From Noviherbaspirillum suwonense (GTDB lineage Bacteria > Pseudomonadota > Gammaproteobacteria > Burkholderiales > Burkholderiaceae_D): 64,000 bases of DNA. The DNA lies in NCBI RefSeq assembly GCF_900182955.1, contig NZ_FXUL01000011.1, forward strand, positions 1-64,000. The letters run 5' to 3'. This document shows positions 7,758 to 16,170 of this stretch, piece by piece (position 1 is the first letter of the stretch; each line of letters starts with the position of its first letter). The notes beneath the pieces are model-generated. The model saw only the letters and a program-made list of their open reading frames with translations. It had not been told where the DNA came from and did no database searches. A program made the translations under genes and the position numbers.

Positions 7758-9424
7758 CCGGCGTCCCGCAGCAGGTTGCCGAGCACGCGGCCGGACATGC
7801 CGTCGGCGATCTCGCGCTCGCCCATGATGGTGTGATTGGCGCCCTGCTTCTCCAGGTGCAGCCGCTGCGCATTCGAATGGGCGCGCGCGATGATGTCGAC
7901 GTCGGCATTGCGCTTGCGCGCCTCGGCGACGACCTGGCCGCCTTCCAGCGCGTCCGGGATGGCCAGCAGCAGCCAGCGCGCGCGCTCGACCTGGGCAAGT
8001 TCCAGCAGGCCCGGCGCCACCGCATTGCCGTACAGCGCGGGGATGCCGTCGCGCCGCAGCGCCTGGACCACGTCGAGGTCGTCCTCGATCACCACGAAAG
8101 GCTGCTGGTGCTCGGTGAGCGTCAGCGCCACCATGTGCCCGACGCGGCCGAAGCCGACCAGCACCGCGTGGCCGGACAGCTCGGGCAGCGGCGGCCCTGC
8201 CGGGTCGGCGGTATGCGCCTGTTCAAGCGGACTGCCCCTGCGTTCGCGCAGCCGGTCGATCGCGAAGAAAAGCAGCGGGTTGAGCAGGATGGAAATGATC
8301 GCGCCGCCCAGGATCAGGTCGCGCCCGTTTTCCGACAGCAGCCCGAGCGACAGGCCCAGCGTGGCGAGGATGAAGGAAAACTCGCCGATCTGCGCCAGGC
8401 TGGCGGCAATCGTCAGCGCCGTCGAGGACGGATGGCCGAACGCACGCACGATGGCCAGCGCCGCCAGCGACTTGCCGACGACGATGATGCCTACCGTGGC
8501 CAGCATCAGCAGCGGTTCGCGCAACAGGATGGACGGGTCGAACAGCATGCCGACCGAGACGAAGAACAGCACGGCGAACGCATCCCGCAGCGGCAGCGAC
8601 TCCTCGGCCGCGCGGTGGCTGAGGTCGGACTCGCCCAGGATCATGCCGGCGAAGAAGGCGCCGAGCGCGAACGACACGCCGAACACATATGCGGCGCCCA
8701 GCGCGAAGCCGAGCGCGATGGCCAGCACCGCGAGCCGGAACAGCTCGCGCGAGCCGCTGGCGGCGACGCGCTCCAGTATCCACGGGATCAGGCGCCGGCC
8801 GACGACGAGCATGGCCAGCACGAAAGCCGCCACCTTGCCCAGCGTCGCCGCCAGCGTCCACAGCAGCGCGCTGGTCGACAGCGACTCGCCGCTGCCGCCG
8901 AGGATGCCGGACAGCGCCGGGATCAGCACCAGCGCCATCACCATCGCGATGTCCTCGACGATCAGCCAGCCGATCGCGATCTGGCCGCGCTTCGTTTCGA
9001 CCAGACGCCGTTCCTGCAGCGCTGTCAGCAGCACCACGGTGCTGGCCACCGACAGCGCCAGCCCGAATACCAGTCCCTCGCCGACCGGCCAGCCGATGGC
9101 CCAGCCCAGCCCCATGCCCATCAGCGTCGCGATCACGATCTGCGCCAGCGCACCCGGGATCGCGATGCCCTTCACCGCCAGCAGGTCCTTCAGCGAAAAA
9201 TGCAGGCCGACGCCGAACATCAGCAGGATCACGCCGATCTCCGCGAGCTGCTGCGCCAGGTTGACGTCGCCGACGAAGCCGGGCGTGAACGGACCGATGG
9301 CGATACCGGCCACCAGGTAGCCGAACAGCGGCGGCATCCTGAAGCGGTAGGCGATGCTGCCGAAGATAAAGGCCAGGACCAGGCCGCCTACGATGGTCGT
9401 GATGAGTGGAACGTCATGGGGCAT
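7754..9424 (-). CDS. ybaL: YbaL-type monovalent cation:proton antiporter (CPA2) with RCK domain
   Basis: A 556-residue inner-membrane protein. The first 380 or so residues form about 12 membrane helices of the CPA2/Kef fold; the start PLITTIVGGLVLAFIFGS and the later LLMFGVGLHFSLKDLLAVKG closely recall E. coli YbaL. A cytoplasmic RCK-N domain follows, with the nucleotide-binding HAVLVGFGRVGHMV. It probably exchanges K+ or Na+ for protons under nucleotide control. The start at 9424 is chosen because it matches the YbaL N-terminus; an in-frame ATG at 9445 would add seven residues. It converges with the LysR gene. Confidence 0.88.
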   Translation of the reverse strand: MPHDVPLITTIVGGLVLAFIFGSIAYRFRMPPLFGYLVAGIAIGPFTPGFVGDVNLAQQLAEIGVILLMFGVGLHFSLKDLLAVKGIAIPGALAQIVIATLMGMGLGWAIGWPVGEGLVFGLALSVASTVVLLTALQERRLVETKRGQIAIGWLIVEDIAMVMALVLIPALSGILGGSGESLSTSALLWTLAATLGKVAAFVLAMLVVGRRLIPWILERVAASGSRELFRLAVLAIALGFALGAAYVFGVSFALGAFFAGMILGESDLSHRAAEESLPLRDAFAVLFFVSVGMLFDPSILLREPLLMLATVGIIVVGKSLAALAIVRAFGHPSSTALTIAASLAQIGEFSFILATLGLSLGLLSENGRDLILGGAIISILLNPLLFFAIDRLRERRGSPLEQAHTADPAGPPLPELSGHAVLVGFGRVGHMVALTLTEHQQPFVVIEDDLDVVQALRRDGIPALYGNAVAPGLLELAQVERARWLLLAIPDALEGGQVVAEARKRNADVDIIARAHSNAQRLHLEKQGANHTIMGEREIADGMSGRVLGNLLRDAG

Positions 9425-9515
9425 GAGCGGTGGGATCCTTCGCATTGATGGCTGATGCGGGCCATTGTACCGGCAGGGTATCGGCGGCCGCGACGGCCGG
9501 TCCGGCAGAATGCGG

Positions 9516-10076
9516 TCAGGAGAGCGCCGGATAGCCGGCGCGGATCAGCCACGCATGGATGGGCAGGGTGCGCACGAAGTTGATTGCATGCAGCGTGTGG
9601 ATGTCGTCGAACCAGACATGGTCGCCGACCATGAAGGCGGCCAGCCAGGCGAGGCCGACGATGATGATGTCGCAGCGCCCGCTGTTCCACAGGTTCAGCG
9701 AATGGCGGCCGGCAATCCATGGCACGCCGAGCGGATTGGGCCAGTCGGCCAGCAGGTGCATCAGGCCGCCGGCGGCGAAGCCCAGGGCCGGCACCGCCAT
9801 CAGGTGCGTGCCGAGCGAGGTGTAGGACCAGTACAGCAGCGCCAGCCAGCCCACGCCCCAATGGGTCAATGTGCGGTGCGTGATCCAGAGGCGCCTGCGG
9901 CGGGTCCACCATGCCACTTCGAGCCAGTCCGGCGCGGTGCCGCCGAGGATGCCCATGCAGAACGCGAACATCGTGCCGATGTGATAGCTGCCGCCGGCGC
10001 CTTCATGGGCGACGACCGCCGCTGCGATCAGGCCGGCTGCCCAACCGGTGGCATGGTGTGCTTTGCTGGAAGCCAT
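9516..10076 (-). CDS. YdjM-like membrane-bound metal-dependent hydrolase (PF04307)
   Basis: A 186-residue membrane protein with about four hydrophobic segments. The conserved histidine and aspartate motifs ITHRTLTHW and LMHLLADWPNPLGVPW place it in the YdjM/DUF457 family of putative metal-dependent hydrolases. The function of the family is not known; E. coli ydjM is a LexA-regulated SOS gene. A LexA-like box lies about 57 bases upstream here, which supports the same regulation. No strong ribosome site precedes the ATG. Confidence 0.82.
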   Translation of the reverse strand: MASSKAHHATGWAAGLIAAAVVAHEGAGGSYHIGTMFAFCMGILGGTAPDWLEVAWWTRRRRLWITHRTLTHWGVGWLALLYWSYTSLGTHLMAVPALGFAAGGLMHLLADWPNPLGVPWIAGRHSLNLWNSGRCDIIIVGLAWLAAFMVGDHVWFDDIHTLHAINFVRTLPIHAWLIRAGYPALS

Positions 10077-10132
10077 CGCGCTTGCGGCTATCGTGGAAGG
10101 TTTGAAAAAAGGACTGCAATATTGGCAGAAGG

Positions 10133-10148
10133 CTGCACAAAAATACAG
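10133..10148. promoter_or_regulatory. LexA-like SOS box upstream of ydjM homologue
   Basis: CTGCACAAAAATACAG fits the CTG-N10-CAG frame of the SOS box with an AT-rich centre and one change from CTGT-N8-ACAG. It stands 57 bases before the start of the ydjM homologue, a gene known to be under LexA in E. coli. Confidence 0.5.
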
Positions 10149-10194
10149 CAGTCAGGCACCCTGCCCGCAAATATATTTCACATTTCCGGCGATT

Positions 10195-10497
10195 TCAGCG
10201 TCGCCGCGACGGTGTGCGGTTGCGATCGAAATATTCCGGGTCTTTTTTCCGCACCCAGCCGACGAATTTTCGTATTTCGTCGTTCTCCAGAAGGCGCTCC
10301 GGCGTGTGGTAATACCGCGCCAGTTCATGCTCGGAAAAGACCGTGTGGATCTTGCTGTGGCAGATGCGGTGCATGGTCACGGTGTCGCGCCCGCGGTGGC
10401 TGCGCGGCACCATGTGATGCTCGTTGACGGATGGACCCGGCACCAGCGGCCGGCCGCACAACGGGCAGGCTTGCAGGTCGGTTTCAGGCGGCTTCAT
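10195..10497 (-). CDS. Small HNH-type zinc-finger nuclease domain protein
   Basis: A 100-residue protein with an N-terminal CPLCGRP knuckle, the central VNEHHMVPRSHRGRD (the first His pair of an HNH site), and MHRICHSKIHTVFSEHELA carrying the second half. The pattern C-X2-C...HH...C-X3-H matches compact HNH domain proteins found alone in many proteobacteria. DNA or RNA cleavage is plausible but unproven, and it lacks any targeting domain. It lies between the metallo-hydrolase and the ydjM homologue on the same strand, 41 bases downstream of the former. Confidence 0.75.
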   Translation of the reverse strand: MKPPETDLQACPLCGRPLVPGPSVNEHHMVPRSHRGRDTVTMHRICHSKIHTVFSEHELARYYHTPERLLENDEIRKFVGWVRKKDPEYFDRNRTPSRRR

Positions 10498-10538
10498 TGC
10501 TGATCAGACAGCCGGCCGCCGGATTGGTGCCCGCCGTT

Positions 10539-11489
10539 CTACTTGGGCACCGCGTAATTCACCGGCAGCCACACATATCCGCGGCCGCTGGGCCGGACCC
10601 GTCCGATGCCGGGGAAGGACACGTGCGCGCCGGCCACCAGGTAGCCGTGCAGCGCGGCGTCGGCGAAGGCGCGCTTGCGCTGGGTCGCGGCGGCCCGGGT
10701 GTTGGTGTCGAAGGCGATCGTCACCGCGGGCTGGTCGAACTGCATCGCGCCGACGTGCAGCAGGTCGCCCCACAGCATCAGCTTCTGGCCGCGGCTTTCG
10801 ACCAGGTAGGTGCTGTGGCCGGGGGTATGGCCATGGCGCGGCATGGCGGTGATGCCGCCCGCAAGCGGGGTGCGCCCGTCGAACGGACGGAAGCGATGCG
10901 TTTCGATGTAGGGCTGCAGCGATGCGCGCGCGCCTTCGAAGCCGGGCTTGTCCTCCCTTGCGGCCTTCTCGAGGTTGGTCTCGCTGAGCCAGAAATCGGC
11001 ATCGGCGCGATCGGCGCGCACGACCGCATTCGGGAACGCCGCCGCGCCCTTGCTGGCCAGGCCGCCGACATGGTCGGGATGCAGGTGCGTCAGGTAGATT
11101 TCGTCGACCTGTTCGGGCTGGTAGCCGGCCGCCTTCAGGTTGTCGACCAGCCTGCCCAGCGTCGGGCCGAACAGTCCGGCCGCGCCGGCGTCGATCAGCA
11201 CCAGCTTGTCGCCGGTGTTGACCAGGTAGCCATTGACCGAGGTTTCCAGCGGGCTGGACAGGCCTGAGCGGGCCAGCGCGCGGTCGACCCGCGCCCTGGT
11301 GGTGTTCGACAGCAGCCGGTTAACCGGCAGCATCACTGTGCCGTCCGACAGCGCGGTGATCTCGAAGTCGCCCAGCATCATCCGGTAATAGCCGGGCGCC
11401 TGGGTCTTCGCCATCGGCGCGGCAGCCTGCGCCACGGCGGCCCCGGAAAGCAGGAAGGCGAGGCACAGGCGCATGCAGCGTGGAATCAT
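10539..11489 (-). CDS. Exported MBL-fold hydrolase resembling methyl parathion hydrolase
   Basis: A 316-residue metallo-beta-lactamase-fold enzyme with an N-terminal signal peptide (CLAFLLSGAAVAQAAA, cut near residue 24). The metal ligands expected for methyl parathion hydrolase/OPHC2 are all present: H135, H137, D139 and H140 in THLHPDHVGG, H221 in HTPGHS, D242 in WGDLL and H289 in GAHVSFPG. From memory, long stretches (LETSVNGYLVNTGDKLVL, LFGPTLGRL, LKAAGYQPEQVDEIYLTHLH) are almost the same as in that enzyme. It is therefore a periplasmic phosphotriesterase, lactonase or aryl esterase candidate. The start at 11489 has a GGAG site six bases upstream. Confidence 0.85.
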   Translation of the reverse strand: MIPRCMRLCLAFLLSGAAVAQAAAPMAKTQAPGYYRMMLGDFEITALSDGTVMLPVNRLLSNTTRARVDRALARSGLSSPLETSVNGYLVNTGDKLVLIDAGAAGLFGPTLGRLVDNLKAAGYQPEQVDEIYLTHLHPDHVGGLASKGAAAFPNAVVRADRADADFWLSETNLEKAAREDKPGFEGARASLQPYIETHRFRPFDGRTPLAGGITAMPRHGHTPGHSTYLVESRGQKLMLWGDLLHVGAMQFDQPAVTIAFDTNTRAAATQRKRAFADAALHGYLVAGAHVSFPGIGRVRPSGRGYVWLPVNYAVPK

Positions 11490-11657
11490 GGCGTTCTCCG
11501 GATTGGCTGAAATTGGACACGGGCGGCGAAACGGCAGGATGCCGGATCGACATGAATTATGCCCGCAAAGCGGCATGCCGACTGCGCACGCCGGCAAGGC
11601 GAGGAACATCGCTCCGGCGGCCGGGTCGAACCGTCTTTGCTTTCCGAAAGGAACATC

Positions 11658-11882
11658 ATGCACACGCAATCGACTGCGGCCGTGACGGTTGCCACCGCTG
11701 CCGCCCCGGGCATCCCGGCGTCTTCCGGCCAGCGCAATCCCGGCGATGAATCGGCGTCCGGCGCGCCGCAGACGGCCGAGGACATTTGCCCGGAATGCCA
11801 GGGCAGCGGCAAGCTGGCGCAGGGTTCCTGCGCCAACTGCGGCGGCACCGGCCGCATTGTGAAGATCATCGGCGACGCCTGA
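11658..11882 (+). CDS. Small DnaJ-type zinc-finger protein
   Basis: A 74-residue protein made of a low-complexity Thr/Ala/Pro N-terminus and one zinc centre built from two half motifs, CPECQGSGKL and CANCGGTGRI. They match the CXXCXGXG repeats of DnaJ's cysteine-rich domain. Real DnaJ has four such motifs plus a J domain, so this is a stand-alone fragment-like family member, perhaps a protein or RNA-binding zinc ribbon. Ribosome site AAAGGAACATC precedes the ATG at 11658. It diverges from the metallo-hydrolase and is followed by a DksA-type zinc-finger gene. Confidence 0.7.
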   Translation: MHTQSTAAVTVATAAAPGIPASSGQRNPGDESASGAPQTAEDICPECQGSGKLAQGSCANCGGTGRIVKIIGDA

Positions 11883-11973
11883 GCCTGTCCGCCGGCCCGG
11901 AACTGATTGATTCAACTCAACGGCCTTCCGGGCCAGGCTCGTTACAGTAATGCACACATTCGACGGAGCCACC

Positions 11974-12369
11974 ATGAAAGCATTGAGCAAGGAACAGCTG
12001 GCCGGATTCGAAAGCCGCCTGCAGCAGGACCGCAAGGCAGCGCTCGAGAGCGTGCAGGAAGAGATACGGCAGACCGGCGACCCGGACGACGCGTCGCTGG
12101 AAAAAGTCCCGAACGACACCGGCGACCGTTCCGAGATGGACCGCGAGACCGACACCACGATCACGATGGCGCAGCGGCATGCGGTCGAGCTGGAGGAAAT
12201 CGACGCGGCGCTGGGCCGCATCGCCGAAGGCACGTATGGCGAATGCGAGGAATGCGGCGGCGACATCGGCACGGCGCGGCTGGAAGTGCAGCCGACCGCG
12301 CGGCTCTGCATCGAATGCCAGGAAAAGCTGGAACAGCGGCCGGGCGCGCCGGGCCATCCCACCATGTAG
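11974..12369 (+). CDS. TraR/DksA family zinc-finger protein
   Basis: A 131-residue protein with an N-terminal helical pair (about 1-75, rich in Glu/Gln) and a C-terminal C4 zinc finger CEECGG...CIECQE (C-X2-C-X17-C-X2-C). This is the DksA/TraR layout: a coiled coil that enters the RNA polymerase secondary channel plus a zinc finger. The coil tip reads DPDDASLEKVPND, close to but not the same as the DxxDxA tip of DksA. It is therefore a paralogue rather than the housekeeping dksA. The ATG at 11974 is chosen for the GGAG site just before it. Confidence 0.85.
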   Translation: MKALSKEQLAGFESRLQQDRKAALESVQEEIRQTGDPDDASLEKVPNDTGDRSEMDRETDTTITMAQRHAVELEEIDAALGRIAEGTYGECEECGGDIGTARLEVQPTARLCIECQEKLEQRPGAPGHPTM

Positions 12370-12383
12370 TCCCGAAACGCAAC

Positions 12384-12398
12384 GCCCGTCGCACGGGC
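12384..12398. terminator. Short hairpin between convergent genes
   Basis: GCCCGT CGC ACGGGC forms a six-pair hairpin in the 45-base gap between the convergent DksA-type gene and phaC. There is no T tract on either side, so it may only weakly stop transcription. Confidence 0.3.
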
Positions 12399-12414
12399 GC
12401 TGCGCAGCCTGCTG

Positions 12415-14217
12415 CTATCTTTCCAGCACGTAGCTGCCGGGCGCGTCGCACAGCGCCTTGCCCATCGCCGGCGGCGCCACCATCTCCCCCGCCCTCACGG
12501 CCAGCCAGCGCTCCCACACAGGCCACCACGATCCCTGGTGCACCGGCATGCTTTCCAGCCAGGTCTCCGGATCGATATACGGCGCATGATGCGAGCGCGT
12601 GCTGATCTGGTAACGCCGGTTGGCCTTGCCCGGCGGCGACACCACGCCGGCATTGTGGCCGCCGTTGGTCAGCAGGAAGGTGACCTCGGTGTCGGTCAGC
12701 AGGTGGATCTTGTAGGCCGAGCGCCAGGGCGCGACATGGTCCGTCAGCGTTCCCACCGCAAAGATCGGCGCGCGGATGTCCGTCAGCGCGATCGGCACGC
12801 CGTCGATCAGGTAGGCGCCTTCCGCCAGGTCGTTTTCCAGGAACAGGTGATGCAGGTATTCGCTGTGCATCCGGTAGGGCATGCGCGTGGCGTCGGCATT
12901 CCATGCCATCAGGTCGTTCTGGATGTCGGGCTGGCCCAGCAGGTACTGGTTCAGCAGGCGCGACCAGATCAGGTCGTTCGAGCGCAGCAGCTGGAAGGCG
13001 CCGGCCATCTGCGTGGTGTCGAGATAGCCCTGCTGCCACATCGACGCTTCCAGCATCGCGACCTGGCTTTCATCGATGAACAGGGACAGTTCGCCCGGGT
13101 CCTTGAAGTCAACCTGGGTCGCGAACAGCGACAGGCTGGCCAGCCTGTCGTCCTGCTCGCGCGCCATCGCGGCCGCGGCGATCGACAGCAGCGTGCCGCC
13201 CAGGCAGTAGCCGACCGCATTGACCCGGTCGGCGCCGGTGATCTCCCCGATGGCGCCCAGCGCGGCCATCACGCCAAGCTTGCGGTAGTCCTCCATGCCG
13301 AAGTCCCGTTCGGCCGCGCCGGGGTTCTTCCATGAAATCATGAACACGGTATGGCCCTGCCCGACCAGGTAGCGCACCAGCGAATTTTCGGGAGACAGGT
13401 CGAGGATGTAGTACTTCATGATCCATGCCGGCACGACCAGCATCGGCAGCGCATGGACTTGCGGCGTCGCCGGCGCGTACTGGATCAGCTCCATCAGCCG
13501 GTTGCGCAGCACCACCTTGCCGGGCGTGACCGCGACTTCCCTGCCCGGCCGGAACATGTCGCTGGCGGGCGGGCGCTGGCCCTTGAGGTAGTGCAGCCAG
13601 TCGGCCACCAGCTGGACCGCGCCCTGCGCCACATTGGCGCCGCCGGTCTGCAGCGTATGCCGCAGCAGCACCGGGCTGGTGGCGATGAAGTTGGATGGCG
13701 CGGCCATGTCCAGCAACTGGCGCACGGTGAAGGTCACCACGTCCTCGTGATGGGGCGCGACGCCGCGCACGCCGAAGGTGGCGCGGTGCCACCACTGCTG
13801 GGCCAGCAGGAAATTCTGTGAATAGACATTGAACGGCCATTGCTGCCAGCCCGGGTCGTCGAAGCGCCTGTCCTGCGGCAGCGGCGCGACCAGCGGCGCG
13901 CAAGGGGCCTGGCCGGGCGCGTGCGGCGCGGACAGCGCGTACAGGCCGAGCCGCAGCCAGCGATTGCCCAATTCCGCCAGCAGTTCCTGCTGCTTAGACG
14001 GCGAAACCTGCAGGTGCAGCGCCCAGTCGATGAAGGCCAGGATCAGCGACGTCGGCGAGACATGGCTGGAAAACCGGGCGATCCATGCATGCATCAGGCG
14101 GTCGATATCGGCGCCGGCCGGCTGCTGGCCCGGCGCGGCATGGCTGGGCGCCCCCAGCCATGCGCTGGCCTTGCGTTCTGGCAGCTGGTGCAACGGAAGC
14201 GGGGCCACGTCGTTCAT
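12415..14217 (-). CDS. phaC: Poly(3-hydroxyalkanoate) synthase
   Basis: PhaC polymerises 3-hydroxyacyl-CoA into storage polyester on granules. The 600-residue protein has the PHBC_N segment (about 38-80, HAWIARFSSHVSPTSLILAF) and an alpha/beta-hydrolase core. The catalytic triad is C338 in the lipase-like box GYCLGGT, D493 in TLTDHVAPW and H521 in NGGHNAGVV. Length fits class I enzymes, although the box GYCLGG differs from the GFCVGG of the Cupriavidus enzyme, suggesting a second synthase lineage. No phaA, phaB or phasin lies nearby. The start at 14217 has AAGGA upstream. The NERD-helicase gene is 73 bases upstream on the same strand. Confidence 0.92.
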   Translation of the reverse strand: MNDVAPLPLHQLPERKASAWLGAPSHAAPGQQPAGADIDRLMHAWIARFSSHVSPTSLILAFIDWALHLQVSPSKQQELLAELGNRWLRLGLYALSAPHAPGQAPCAPLVAPLPQDRRFDDPGWQQWPFNVYSQNFLLAQQWWHRATFGVRGVAPHHEDVVTFTVRQLLDMAAPSNFIATSPVLLRHTLQTGGANVAQGAVQLVADWLHYLKGQRPPASDMFRPGREVAVTPGKVVLRNRLMELIQYAPATPQVHALPMLVVPAWIMKYYILDLSPENSLVRYLVGQGHTVFMISWKNPGAAERDFGMEDYRKLGVMAALGAIGEITGADRVNAVGYCLGGTLLSIAAAAMAREQDDRLASLSLFATQVDFKDPGELSLFIDESQVAMLEASMWQQGYLDTTQMAGAFQLLRSNDLIWSRLLNQYLLGQPDIQNDLMAWNADATRMPYRMHSEYLHHLFLENDLAEGAYLIDGVPIALTDIRAPIFAVGTLTDHVAPWRSAYKIHLLTDTEVTFLLTNGGHNAGVVSPPGKANRRYQISTRSHHAPYIDPETWLESMPVHQGSWWPVWERWLAVRAGEMVAPPAMGKALCDAPGSYVLER

Positions 14218-14290
14218 CGCGGTGTCCTTCGGGAAGTGCCGGGGGAAGCCGCACCTTAACCGCCCTGCCCGCAACTAAAATTGACCCAGG

Positions 14291-15943
14291 TCAAGCGGCT
14301 CCATGAGCCTGGAAGCTGCCTTCCAGCAAGGCCGCCGCCCGCTCGCTCAGCACCAGCACCAGCTTCATGCGGGCCCGCGTCATGCCGACGAACAGCTTGC
14401 GCACCGTGCGGTCGTCCAGCGCCTCGAAATCGACCTCGGTGAAGATCACGGCCGGCGCGCTCTGGCCCTTGAACCGGTAGACCGATTCGGCAAGCAGCTG
14501 GCCGTCGCGATAGATCGGGACGCCGAGCAGGTCGTAGTCGCCGGTGAAGGAGCGCAGCGTGTGCTGCCCCAGCCGGTCGGCCTGCAGTAGCGCCGAATGG
14601 GCGCGGCCCTGGAAGGACAGCAGCGCAATGTCGCTGCGGGCGAAATTGGCGGCCAGGCAACGGGTGATGGCCTGCTTGGTGGCCTCGGCCATCGCCACCG
14701 CGTCGCCGGACGGATAGACCAGCCGCTCGACGTCGGGGCCGATGAAGGGGCTGGCGGGCTGGATGCGCTCGCTGTCCGGGATGATGCCGGCCAGCAGGTC
14801 GACGATCTGTCGCGGGCTGCGGTAGTTGGCCTGCGAATGCAGCGTGACCCAGCCTGGCAGCGGCACCGGCGCGCGGCCGTACAGGTTCTGCATCGGGTCT
14901 TCCAGCCATAAAGCCCGGCCTTCCGGATGCAGCAGGCGCAGCATCGCGTCGCGCCAGCTTTCCGCGAAATCCTGTCCTTCATCGATGATCAGCACGTCAT
15001 GCATCCAGGACTCGGGCAGGGACGCGCTGTCGAACACCTTCTCGATCTCGGCAAAGGCCCCGGGCGCGCTGTAGTCGGGCGCCATGCCGGTCTCGCGGGC
15101 AAAGCTGTCGCACAGCATGTGGAAGGTGCCGACGCGGCCGCCCGGCGGCACCAGCTGCTGCACGTGGTCCGCCAGCGGCCGGTTGTAGCAGACGTACAGC
15201 GGACGCTTGCCGGCGTCGATCGCGGCGCGGTATTCCGCCAGCGCCAGCTGCGTCTTGCCGCTGCCGGCCGTGCCGACCACGCGCAGCCGGAACGGCGTGA
15301 ACGACAGCTGCCGCGCCCATACGGCCAGGCCCTGCGACAGCCGCGTCACCAGTTCCTCGGCGCGGCCGGACATGGCGCTGGTGTCGGGCGTGAGCTGCAG
15401 CATGTCGCCCAGGAACTTGCGCACGCGGCCGTACTGCGCGGTCTCGGGCGTGACCGGCAGCAGCTGCGTGACCAGCTCCACCAGCCGCGTCCGGTTGCCC
15501 GCATCGACCACGCGCGACGGCTCGATGCCGGCCAGCGCCGGGTCCTTCACCTTGTAGTCGGGGAAGTACAGCAGGTAATCGATGTCGGGCCGGCCGCCGC
15601 CGCCCTTGTCGAAGCGGGCTGCCAGGCCGTCGACCATCTGCAGCATCTGCTGGCGCACGTGCTCGGTGCGGCCCGGATAGTTCTTGACCAGCCCGTCGGG
15701 CGTCTCCGACAGGAAACCCGCCTTCTGCTCGATCAGCAGCATCCGGCCATTGGGCGCGACGATGATGAAGTCGATCTCGCCATAGACCGAGAAGCCGTCC
15801 TCGAGCCGGGTCCAGTGCACGCCGTGGAAAACCGTCAGCGCATCCGGCAGGCGCGCGGCAAACAAATGGAGGGTCTCGATTTCACGGGCGGCGGCGCCGG
15901 TGACGGCCAGTTCGCGCCAGCCGGAAGGCAGTATCTGCGGCAT
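14291..15943 (-). CDS. NERD-domain nuclease fused to UvrD/Rep-type helicase
   Basis: This 550-residue protein combines a nuclease-related (NERD) fold at about 15-110, with GEIDFIIVAPNG and the IEQK active-site motif, and a superfamily 1 ATPase. Walker A is VGTAGSGKTQ (about 223-232), Walker B DVLIIDEGQDF (about 316-326), and motif VI LFVGMTRARMKL stands near the C-terminus. It should act on DNA or RNA ends using ATP; repair, plasmid control or phage defence roles have been suggested for related proteins. The ATG at 15943 is preferred over an upstream in-frame TTG at 15985. It may share a transcript with phaC, which is a functionally odd pairing. Confidence 0.85.
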   Translation of the reverse strand: MPQILPSGWRELAVTGAAAREIETLHLFAARLPDALTVFHGVHWTRLEDGFSVYGEIDFIIVAPNGRMLLIEQKAGFLSETPDGLVKNYPGRTEHVRQQMLQMVDGLAARFDKGGGGRPDIDYLLYFPDYKVKDPALAGIEPSRVVDAGNRTRLVELVTQLLPVTPETAQYGRVRKFLGDMLQLTPDTSAMSGRAEELVTRLSQGLAVWARQLSFTPFRLRVVGTAGSGKTQLALAEYRAAIDAGKRPLYVCYNRPLADHVQQLVPPGGRVGTFHMLCDSFARETGMAPDYSAPGAFAEIEKVFDSASLPESWMHDVLIIDEGQDFAESWRDAMLRLLHPEGRALWLEDPMQNLYGRAPVPLPGWVTLHSQANYRSPRQIVDLLAGIIPDSERIQPASPFIGPDVERLVYPSGDAVAMAEATKQAITRCLAANFARSDIALLSFQGRAHSALLQADRLGQHTLRSFTGDYDLLGVPIYRDGQLLAESVYRFKGQSAPAVIFTEVDFEALDDRTVRKLFVGMTRARMKLVLVLSERAAALLEGSFQAHGAA

Positions 15944-16170
15944 GCAGGAGAGGCGCCCTGGAGCGCGTTGATGAGAATGACGCAATTGTATTGCAGGCTC
16001 CGCAAGGCAAGGCCGCCGGCATGCCCCAACCTTGCGCTGCGCATCACCGGCGTGCCCCGCAGGTCCGGTGAAATCCTCACTTTGTCCTACATCAGCTTGG
16101 TAGATACGCCGACAGACCTGCTCATCCGTATTGCCTAATATGCAATCCTTACTTAAATGAGGAGATCAAC

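Noticed and set aside
7688-9448. Long plus-strand frames (586 and 494 codons) opposite the YbaL-type antiporter
   Set aside because: Both are shadows of a well-defined membrane protein gene and overlap each other.
11490-12365. N-terminal extension of the metallo-hydrolase to a 608-codon frame
   Set aside because: The extension runs antisense through two real zinc-finger genes; a signal peptide and ribosome site fix the start at 11489.
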